Shown here: positions 1-7,531 of the stretch, in pieces | Layout of the letters: each line of letters starts with the position of its first letter | Position numbering within the stretch: position 1 is the stretch's first letter | Assembly (NCBI GenBank): GCA_019409045.1 | Contig: DXVG01000082.1 | Location: 1-7,531 of the forward strand | Direction of reading: 5' to 3' | Source of the DNA: Clostridiales bacterium | GTDB taxonomy: Bacteria > Bacillota > Clostridia > Christensenellales > Aristaeellaceae | DNA length: 7,531 nucleotides | Made by a program: the position numbers and the translations under genes | The notes under the pieces: generated by a model | Database searches by the model: none | What the model was told of the DNA's origin: nothing | The model's input: the letters and a program-made list of their open reading frames with translations, nothing else

Positions 1-1868
1 GCCGCCCGGGCATGTACATCGGCTCCACCGACGAGCGCGGGCTGCACCACCTGGTCTACGAGATCGTGGACAACGCCATCGACGAGGCGCTCGCCGGTTT
101 CTGCGATGATATACAGGTGACCATCTTCCAAGACGGCTCGGTCGAGGTGCGCGACAATGGCCGCGGCTTCCCCGTGGGCATACACCCCAAGATGGGCCGC
201 CCGGCGGTGGAGGTGTGCCTGACCGTCCTGCACGCGGGCGGCAAGTTCGGCGGCGGGGGCTACAAGGTCTCCGGCGGGCTGCACGGCGTGGGCGCGTCCG
301 TGGTCAACGCGCTCTCCAGCCATTTGCAGGTGAACGTCCATCAGGACGGCAAGGTCTACCAGCAGGAGTACGAGCGCGGCAAGATACTCTACGACCTCAA
401 GGTGGTCGGTGAAACCGACCGCACAGGCACCACCATACGCTTCTGGCCGGACGTCAAGACCGGCGAGACCCCGGAGCCGGGCGTGTTTGAGACCGGCGAT
501 TTCGACTTTGACACCCTCAAGACGCGCTTTCGCGAGATGGCGTTTTTAAACAAGGGCATCCGCATAAGCCTCAGGGACGAGCGCACAGAGCCCGCCAAAG
601 AGCGCACCTACCACTACGAGGGCGGCATACTCTCCTTCGTGGAGTACTTAAACCAGCACAAGACGCCGCTGTTCAAACCGCCGGTGTACATCGAGGGCGA
701 AAAAAACGGCTCCACCGTGGAAGTGGCGCTTCAGTGGAACGACGGCTACAACGAAAACGTGTTCACATTCGCCAACAACATCCACACCCCCGAGGGCGGC
801 ACGCACCTTGCGGGCTTCCGCTCGGCGCTGACCAAGGTCATCAACGACTACGGCCGCAAAAACGGCATCCTCAAGGGAAGCGACGCCAACCTCACCGGCG
901 AGGACGTGCGCGAGGGGCTGACCGCGGTGGTGTCGGTAAAGCTGGTGGAGCCGCAGTTCGAGGGGCAGACCAAGTCCAAGCTCGGCAACAGCGAGATCCG
1001 CCCGCTGGTGGACGCGCTGGTGAGCGAAAAGCTCTCCACATACTTTGAGGAGCCCCCCGCCGACGCGCGCGCTGTGCTGGACAAGTGCCTGCAGGCCGCC
1101 CGCGCCCGCGAGGCCGCGCGCAAGGCCCGCGACCTGACCCGCAGAAAGACGGCGCTGGAATCCGCGGCGCTGCCGGGCAAGCTCGCCGACTGCTCCGAGC
1201 GCGACCCCGCCAAGTGCGAAATTTTCCTGGTCGAGGGAGACAGCGCTGGCGGCTCGGCCAAGAGCGGCCGCGACCGGCACTTTCAGGCCATACTGCCGCT
1301 TCGCGGCAAGATACTCAACGTGGAAAAGACGCGCATGGACAAGGTGCTCGCCAACGCCGAGATCAAGGCCATGATCACCGCCTTCGGCGCGGGCTTTGGC
1401 GACGAGTTCGACGCATCCAAGCTGCGCTACCACCGCATCGTGTGCATGACCGACGCGGACGTGGACGGAAGCCACATCCGCATACTTCTTTTGACGTTTT
1501 TCTACCGCTTCATGCCCAAGCTCATCGAGGACGGCCACGTCTACGCCGCCCGGCCGCCGCTTTACAAGGTCACGCGCGGCAAGATGGAGAAATACGTCTA
1601 CACCGACGAGCAGCTGCAGGCGCTCCTGGACGAGATCGGGCGCGATGTCAAGCCCAACATACAGCGCTACAAGGGCCTTGGCGAGATGAACCCCGAACAG
1701 CTCTGGGAGACCACCATGAACCCCGAGACGCGCAGCATGTTCCGCGTGACACTCAAGGACGCCATCGCCGCCGACGAGATGTTCACGCTTTTGATGGGCG
1801 ATCAGGTGGAGCCCAGGCGCGAGTTCATCGAGGAAAACTGCAAGCTGGTCGCCGATCTGGACATTTAG
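1..1868 (+). CDS. gyrB: DNA gyrase subunit B (5' partial)
   Basis: ATP-hydrolysing subunit of DNA gyrase, the cytoplasmic A2B2 type IIA topoisomerase that introduces negative supercoils. The frame is already open at the window edge and reads RPG before MYIGSTDERG; that segment is internal in the family, so the ATG at 12 is not the real start and about 20-25 codons are missing. Counting that Met as residue 1: GHKL ATPase with catalytic Glu17 and Asn21 (EIVDN), Asp48 in DNGRG, glycine-rich lid GGLHGVG at 88-94, and transducer lysine in QTK (319-321). TOPRIM domain with EGDSAGG (408-414), PLRGKILNVEK (429-439) and DADVDGSH (481-488). GyrA/DNA-binding tail with QRYKGLGEMNP (551-561) and VEPRREFIE. 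About 640 residues in full, the Gram-positive size, without the large E. coli insertion. A short segment near 149-157 (KTGETPEPG) appears longer than my recollection of B. subtilis GyrB. Followed 15 bases later by gyrA, probably co-transcribed. Confidence 0.98.
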   Translation, partial: RPGMYIGSTDERGLHHLVYEIVDNAIDEALAGFCDDIQVTIFQDGSVEVRDNGRGFPVGIHPKMGRPAVEVCLTVLHAGGKFGGGGYKVSGGLHGVGASVVNALSSHLQVNVHQDGKVYQQEYERGKILYDLKVVGETDRTGTTIRFWPDVKTGETPEPGVFETGDFDFDTLKTRFREMAFLNKGIRISLRDERTEPAKERTYHYEGGILSFVEYLNQHKTPLFKPPVYIEGEKNGSTVEVALQWNDGYNENVFTFANNIHTPEGGTHLAGFRSALTKVINDYGRKNGILKGSDANLTGEDVREGLTAVVSVKLVEPQFEGQTKSKLGNSEIRPLVDALVSEKLSTYFEEPPADARAVLDKCLQAARAREAARKARDLTRRKTALESAALPGKLADCSERDPAKCEIFLVEGDSAGGSAKSGRDRHFQAILPLRGKILNVEKTRMDKVLANAEIKAMITAFGAGFGDEFDASKLRYHRIVCMTDADVDGSHIRILLLTFFYRFMPKLIEDGHVYAARPPLYKVTRGKMEKYVYTDEQLQALLDEIGRDVKPNIQRYKGLGEMNPEQLWETTMNPETRSMFRVTLKDAIAADEMFTLLMGDQVEPRREFIEENCKLVADLDI

Positions 1869-1875
1869 AAAGGAG
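1869..1875 (+). promoter_or_regulatory. gyrA ribosome binding site
   Basis: AAAGGAG begins immediately after the gyrB TAG stop and ends 8 bases before the GTG at 1884. This spacing favours the GTG as the gyrA start. The in-frame ATG at 1899 has a purine-rich GGAGGAG only 3 bases upstream, which is too close to be the main site. Placement against the gyrB stop would suit coupled translation of the two subunits. Confidence 0.85.
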
Positions 1876-1883
1876 CGCGGGAC

Positions 1884-4364
<2,481 letters not shown>

Positions 4365-4390
4365 CGTAAGCATAGAAGAATAACCACCGC

Positions 4391-4418
4391 CGGGCGGCCC
4401 GCATGCGCGAGCCGCCCG
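4391..4418. other. Stem-loop downstream of gyrA
   Basis: CGGGCGGC (4391-4398) pairs with GCCGCCCG (4411-4418), an 8-bp GC-only stem around a 12-base loop that itself contains the palindrome CGCATGCG. On the + strand it is followed by ATTTCAG rather than a run of T, so it is not a textbook rho-independent terminator. Lying 26 bases after the gyrA stop, it may act as a 3'-end stabilising or pause structure for the gyrBA mRNA. The pairing is seen; the role is inferred. Confidence 0.5.
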
Positions 4419-4440
4419 ATTTCAGTGGGCGCGGCAAACA

Positions 4441-4482
4441 GCGCGAGAACGCCCAAGCACGCAGCTCGGGGCGCTCTCGCGC
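4441..4482 (+). terminator. Second stem-loop after gyrA, possible weak terminator
   Basis: GCGCGAGA (4441-4448) pairs with TCTCGCGC (4475-4482). Inside, after one A-C mismatch, CGCCC (4450-4454) pairs with GGGCG (4469-4473), giving a 13-bp interrupted stem around a 14-base loop. On the + strand it is followed by TTCCTGTG, a weak U tract. It could end gyrA transcription, though the short T run keeps confidence low. Confidence 0.35.
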
Positions 4483-4490
4483 TTCCTGTG

Positions 4491-4528
4491 ACAAAAAGGC
4501 GCGCCCACCGCTTTGGGGTGGGCGCGCC
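4491..4528 (-). terminator. Rho-independent terminator of the minus-strand gene
   Basis: A perfect 12-bp stem, GGCGCGCCCACC (4498-4509) with GGTGGGCGCGCC (4517-4528), encloses a 7-base loop. Read on the minus strand the stem is followed directly by TTTTTGT (4497 down to 4491), the classic U tract. It starts 13 bases after the TAA stop of the minus-strand gene, so it clearly terminates that gene. On the + strand the stem is followed by GCGCGGGG and has no T run, so it should be inefficient against read-through from gyrA. Confidence 0.9.
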
Positions 4529-4541
4529 GCGCGGGGTTTGG

Positions 4542-7298
4542 TTATGCGTTCGGTTCGGTCACGTCGATGTCGTGCAGCGTCCAGGTGCCATCCTCCTGCT
4601 CGCAGAAGATATAGCCCTCGGTGCGCGTCTCATCCTGCGTGGCGATCTCCAGCGCGAGCACCATGGCGTTCGCGCCGTCGATCGGCTCGAGCTCGAACAG
4701 CTCCGCGATCTGCGCGTCGTAGGCTGCCTTCTCCTCCGCCGTCATCGCCGCGATGCGCGCGCTCACCGTCTCGATCAGCGCAAGCGCCTCGTCGCTCAGC
4801 GTGAGCCCCAGCTCCTCGAGCGCGTAGTCCGCTTCGATCTCCATGGACAGCGCGCCCTTGAGCGCCACCAGCACCTGCTCGGCCATCGGCAGGGCCTCCA
4901 GCGCCGCCAGCTCGTCCGCGGTGAGCAGCTTGTCGATGTTCACGATGCTGATCTCCACCGCCTCGCCGTGCTTCGCCTCCAGCGCCTTGACCGCGTTGAC
5001 CAGGATCACCGCCATGCGCTGCGGCTTGGTGACCACGGCTTTCGCGGTCTCCTCGGCCTCGTCGTCCTTGGGCACGACATAGCCGCACAGCGTGCACTTG
5101 CCGTCCTTGAGCGTGTGCGCCTCATCGCGCTTCACGCCCTCCTCCATGACGCGGTCCACATACGTCTTGCCGCAGCCGTCGCAGGAGAACACCACATGCA
5201 TATCGCCCGTGGCGGTGTGCCCCTTGGCGCCGTTGGACGCGTAGCTCTTGGCCTCGAACACTTCCTTGCGGGTCACGAGCATGCGGTGCGAGCACTCGTG
5301 TTCGCACTTCTCGCACACGCTGTCCTTGTAGCTGTGCGCTTCCACGTCCGACACTTCCTTGGTGTACTCGTACTCATAGCCGCAGTCCGGGCAGGTCCAG
5401 GTGACCGTGACATCGCCGTTGGCCATGTGGTTCAGGTCGTCGCCGTCGATCGCGCTGCAGGTGACATCGCCGTCGTCCTCCGTCTTGGTGAGGTTGCTGT
5501 GCCCGCAGGTGTGGCCGCACTCCTGGCACTCGTACTGAACTTCGTACTCGCCTTCGATCTCCTCATAGTCGTGCTTCTCGGGGGTGCGCTCGAGCTCCTC
5601 CTCGTAGTACGCCTCAAGGCCGCAGTCCTCGCAGATGAGCGTCCACTCCGCGACCTTCACCTTGTCGTGCGTGGCGTCGCTTCCGTCCCAGTCCTCCTTG
5701 TAAATGGAGGTGCCCAGCTCCTCACGGGTCATGTTCTCATGCGTACACTCGGTGGTGTAGCCGCAGACGGTGCACATGTTGTTCTCGCCGTACTCGTGCA
5801 GCTCCTCCTTCCATGTGAAATCGCGGTCAAAGTATTCCTCGTCGAAGTCCGTAAACGTCTCGCCGCAGTCGGAGCAGTGCACGATCGCGTCAGAACGGCT
5901 TTCGATGGAGTGCCGCAGCTCGTCGATGCTGTAGGCATACTCCGGGTAGTACTTATCGCCGACCTTCTCGACGTTTGCATGCGGGCAGGGCTCGTCGGAT
6001 TCGGTCCACTCCGCGCGGCACTCCGTGCATTTGCCGTCTTCGCCGAACTCATGGGGCAGCTCGCGCATCTGCGAGGGAATGTCCTCGATCCAGTACTCCT
6101 CGCAGTCGTAGCAGTGATAGCCGGCCGAGCTGGCATAGACGGCGATGTGCGTGCCATTGCCGGTGTCCACGGGCGTGGTCCGCTCGACGTAATTTTCCCA
6201 TCTCTTCAGGGAGTCCTTGTGCTCGCACACGTTCTCATAGCCGCATTGCCAGCACACGCCTTCGTCGAAGAAGTGATTCTCGATGAGCGTGTAGTCCGGG
6301 TCGAACGACCGCGAATTCTTCCCATATCCGCACAGATGGCAGTACTGATAGATGTCGATCCACGCGCCGGTCGCCTTATGGCGCTGCGCGTCGATCGCCT
6401 CGCACTTCGAGTTGGCGAAACCGTCGGAGTACGCACTGGTATGGACGACGAAATCATGCTCGTGGCCGTCCTCGCCCTGGCTGCCCGCGCCGCAGGGGCA
6501 GTTCTCCGCCTCATGCGGCTGCGCTTCATCCTTGATGTACTCGATGATGCAGCCCTCGTAAATCTGCGCGCGGCACTTTTCGCAGATGGGGGTGTACTCG
6601 ATCTGCTTGAAATAGCGGTGGGTCTCCTCGTCGATGTACACATAGTTCTCGTTCACGATGGTCGACCACTTCCCGGGGTTGTCCATCTCGGACTCGTCCG
6701 GCGCTTCATGCTCGCAGATATTCACGATGTTCGCTCCGCACTTCGTGCACTCGCCGTACTCGTCAAAGTCGTGCTCTTCCTTGCCAGCCACCTCGGCTTC
6801 GGCTTCGTCATACTCGAGCGTGGCGTTGCAGCAGGTGCACACGATCTTCTTGACGTCCTGAGCGATGATGGTGTGGTATTTCTCGTCCAGAACTTCACAC
6901 CAGCCGCCCGGGAAGCTTTCGTCTTCCTTCTTGGCGTGCGTGCAGACGTGGCCGCAGTCCGCGCAGGTGTACTTGCCGTCGGCGCCTACGCGATAGCGAT
7001 GCTTCTCCTCAGTCGTGACCTGCTCCTCCTCGACCTCCGCGGTGATGGGCATCAGACAATCCTGACAGTAGGGCGTGGTGGTAACGGTGACGGTCGCTTC
7101 ATGGAACTCGTCGTCCTTGGATGCATAGACGGGCGCGCTCCGCTCCACCTTGTTCTCCCGGTTCAGGTGCAGGCACTCGTCCTCCGCGCCGGGCGAGCTG
7201 GGCGCCGCAGTCCCCTCCGCAACCGCAGCGCACAGGCTCAGAAGCATCAGCGCGCTCATAAGCAGGGCTATGAGCCGCTTTCCCGTATGGTTCCTCAT
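4542..7298 (-). CDS. Secreted cysteine-rich protein with nine tandem zinc-ribbon-like repeats
   Basis: A 918-residue protein I cannot assign to a named family. Start at 7298 is chosen because AAGGGGAG lies 9 bases upstream and a signal peptide follows at once; the in-frame ATG at 7334 would add 12 polar residues and its purine-rich AAGAGG directly abuts the ATG. Residues 1-27 are a Sec signal peptide. Residues 42-738 are nine units of the form CxH ... H-x11-CxxC ... H ... CxxC, with about 50 cysteines in the mature chain, overwhelmingly paired as CxxC, on a strongly acidic Asp/Glu background. The Cys/His pattern resembles treble-clef or zinc-ribbon knuckles, so structural zinc is the natural inference; iron binding or disulfides are alternatives. 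Residues about 745-918 are a cysteine-poor, mostly helical domain ending in a Gly-Tyr-rich strand-like segment. No LPXTG, SLH repeats, enzyme motif or C-terminal membrane helix is visible. Monocistronic and convergent with gyrA, with its own terminator. The role could be adhesion, metal sequestration or structure at the cell surface; the sequence does not decide. Confidence 0.93.
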   Translation of the reverse strand: MRNHTGKRLIALLMSALMLLSLCAAVAEGTAAPSSPGAEDECLHLNRENKVERSAPVYASKDDEFHEATVTVTTTPYCQDCLMPITAEVEEEQVTTEEKHRYRVGADGKYTCADCGHVCTHAKKEDESFPGGWCEVLDEKYHTIIAQDVKKIVCTCCNATLEYDEAEAEVAGKEEHDFDEYGECTKCGANIVNICEHEAPDESEMDNPGKWSTIVNENYVYIDEETHRYFKQIEYTPICEKCRAQIYEGCIIEYIKDEAQPHEAENCPCGAGSQGEDGHEHDFVVHTSAYSDGFANSKCEAIDAQRHKATGAWIDIYQYCHLCGYGKNSRSFDPDYTLIENHFFDEGVCWQCGYENVCEHKDSLKRWENYVERTTPVDTGNGTHIAVYASSAGYHCYDCEEYWIEDIPSQMRELPHEFGEDGKCTECRAEWTESDEPCPHANVEKVGDKYYPEYAYSIDELRHSIESRSDAIVHCSDCGETFTDFDEEYFDRDFTWKEELHEYGENNMCTVCGYTTECTHENMTREELGTSIYKEDWDGSDATHDKVKVAEWTLICEDCGLEAYYEEELERTPEKHDYEEIEGEYEVQYECQECGHTCGHSNLTKTEDDGDVTCSAIDGDDLNHMANGDVTVTWTCPDCGYEYEYTKEVSDVEAHSYKDSVCEKCEHECSHRMLVTRKEVFEAKSYASNGAKGHTATGDMHVVFSCDGCGKTYVDRVMEEGVKRDEAHTLKDGKCTLCGYVVPKDDEAEETAKAVVTKPQRMAVILVNAVKALEAKHGEAVEISIVNIDKLLTADELAALEALPMAEQVLVALKGALSMEIEADYALEELGLTLSDEALALIETVSARIAAMTAEEKAAYDAQIAELFELEPIDGANAMVLALEIATQDETRTEGYIFCEQEDGTWTLHDIDVTEPNA
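4545..5066 (-). other. C-terminal cysteine-poor domain of the repeat protein
   Basis: Residues about 745-918. After an acidic linker (PKDDEAEE) come several predicted amphipathic helices rich in Ala, Leu and Glu, such as DELAALEALP and SDEALALIETVSARIAAM, then a short segment GYIFCEQEDGTWTLHDIDV that looks like a beta hairpin. It has one Cys (899), against 49 in the repeat region. I do not recognise the fold. The change in composition makes it a separate domain, perhaps for binding, cell-envelope attachment or multimerisation. Confidence 0.7.
5085..7175 (-). repeat. Nine tandem CxH/CxxC protein repeats
   Basis: Unit starts (residue of the first Cys, or of His in unit 4): 42, 119, 195, 279, 358, 438, 518, 598, 669; the last CxxC is 735-738. 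Spacings are 77, 76, 84, 79, 80, 80, 80 and 71. Units map to 6945-7175, 6717-6944, 6465-6716, 6228-6464, 5988-6227, 5748-5987, 5508-5747, 5295-5507 and 5085-5294. In every unit a His precedes the first CxxC by 12 positions (13 in unit 4): H66/C78, H142/C154, H227/C239, H307/C320, H384/C396, H463/C475, H544/C556, H624/C636, H694/C706. The intervening stretch often alternates hydrophobic residues like a beta strand. A second His then precedes the closing CxxC, typically as H-x-(F/Y) ... G-x-C-x-x-C-G. Only the ligands and spacing are conserved; the rest has diverged, so the duplication is old. Confidence 0.92.
7218..7298 (-). other. Signal peptide of the repeat protein
   Basis: Residues 1-27: a basic n-region (RNHTGKR), a hydrophobic core rich in Leu and Ala (8-23), and an AVA-E site that matches the AxA rule for signal peptidase I after Ala27. 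Cys23 is preceded by LSL, so the -1 position is Leu rather than Gly, Ala or Ser; a lipoprotein lipobox is therefore unlikely. Export to the extracytoplasmic face is well supported. Confidence 0.88.
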
Positions 7299-7307
7299 CC
7301 TTGTATT

Positions 7308-7315
7308 CTCCCCTT
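7308..7315 (-). promoter_or_regulatory. Ribosome binding site of the repeat-protein gene
   Basis: On the minus strand AAGGGGAG lies 9 bases before the ATG at 7298. It is a good Shine-Dalgarno at a standard distance and decides the start: the upstream ATG at 7334 is immediately preceded by AAGAGG with no spacer. Confidence 0.82.
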
Positions 7316-7370
7316 CGCTTATTTTCCCGCACATCCTCTTTGCGTTATTGACACAAATTGGAAGATTGGG

Positions 7371-7437
7371 TCAGGGTTATTATACGACATCATATTATCA
7401 TACATTTATTTTTTGTTTTAGAATTGTGTTAAATTTC
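7371..7437 (-). promoter_or_regulatory. AT-rich promoter region of the repeat-protein gene
   Basis: A strikingly AT-rich block in otherwise GC-rich DNA. On the minus strand it contains a perfect TATAAT (7384 down to 7379), which would place a transcription start near 7372 and give a leader of about 75 bases. A second -10-like GATAAT lies just upstream. No convincing TTGACA is found 16-18 bases before either; the best position before TATAAT reads AAATGT. Either the -35 is weak and the A/T tract acts as an UP-like element, or a regulator is needed. The call rests on one hexamer plus composition. Confidence 0.45.
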
Positions 7438-7476
7438 GCTGGAAAGGCGTAGGTTTTGTAAACTGTGCGAGGGCAT

Positions 7477-7520
7477 GGGCGGCAGTGCCGCCAGCCAGCG
7501 CCTTCGGCGTGTAGGACACG
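7477..7520. repeat. Hairpin-rich GC block, possible dispersed intergenic repeat
   Basis: Three short inverted repeats lie in a row: GGCGGC/GCCGCC (7478-7483 with 7487-7492), CGCC/GGCG (7499-7502 with 7506-7509) and CGTGT/ACACG (7508-7512 with 7516-7520). No T run follows on either strand, so none is a clear terminator. Clustered small palindromes between genes resemble REP/BIME-type elements. The block runs toward the window edge and its full extent is unknown. Confidence 0.4.
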
Positions 7521-7531
7521 CAAGCCCGCCC

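Noticed and set aside
12..14. ATG at 12 as the gyrB start
   Set aside because: The frame continues upstream as RPG, part of the conserved RPGMYIG segment, so this Met is internal and the gene is cut by the window edge.
7230..7240. Lipoprotein lipobox at Cys23
   Set aside because: The residues before it are LSL; Leu at -1 is not accepted by the usual lipobox, and an AVA-E cleavage site follows four residues later.
7299..7334. Upstream ATG at 7334 as start of the secreted protein
   Set aside because: AAGAGG abuts the ATG without a spacer, and the 12 extra residues (with Cys, Glu, Gly) would precede the basic n-region of the signal peptide. The ATG at 7298 has a better site.
7348..7383. Perfect TTGACA on the + strand as a -35 box
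   Set aside because: The only -10-like TATTAT lies 24 bases downstream, too far; at 17 bases the sequence is TCAGGG. No + strand gene follows in the window.
4425..7421. A 998-codon open frame on the + strand covering the whole minus-strand gene
   Set aside because: It is the antisense shadow of the secreted-protein gene: low-complexity Leu/Val/Arg/His-rich translation, no family motif, and its start lies among the terminator hairpins. The minus-strand frame has a ribosome binding site, signal peptide, regular CxxC repeats and terminator.

Overview
The window is GC-rich bacterial DNA that begins inside gyrB, continues through a complete gyrA on the + strand, and then carries one large convergent gene on the - strand. 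GyrB (about 640 residues when complete, no E. coli-type insertion, C-terminus ending ...LDI) and the tight gyrB-gyrA pair 15 bases apart fit a Gram-positive (Bacillota) chromosome, where this pair usually lies next to dnaA-dnaN-recF near the origin. Together with the high GC content and a putatively exported cysteine-rich protein, this suggests a GC-rich anaerobic Clostridia lineage (Christensenellales- or Oscillospirales-like). That placement is inference.

Layout: 1-1868 gyrB, 5' truncated with roughly 20-25 codons missing; 1869-1875 Shine-Dalgarno; 1884-4364 gyrA with a GTG start; 4365-4541 convergent intergenic region with three stem-loops, one of which (4491-4528) is a strong rho-independent terminator for the minus-strand gene; 4542-7298 (-) a 918-residue secreted protein that I cannot assign to a named family; 7299-7440 its leader and an AT-rich promoter-like block; 7441-7531 a GC-rich, hairpin-rich block that could be a dispersed repeat or the tail of another minus-strand frame.

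The two gyrase subunits form the A2B2 enzyme that introduces negative supercoils. Both keep all catalytic motifs and the wild-type quinolone-determining residues.

The unusual part is the minus-strand gene. After a signal peptide it is almost entirely nine tandem units of 70-84 residues. Each unit carries eight candidate metal ligands in the order CxH ... H-x11-CxxC ... H ... CxxC, and four successive units start exactly 80 residues apart. The array is followed by a cysteine-poor 170-residue C-terminal domain with no recognisable cell-wall anchor. It looks like a secreted poly-zinc-ribbon protein of unknown function and is the best candidate here for something undescribed.
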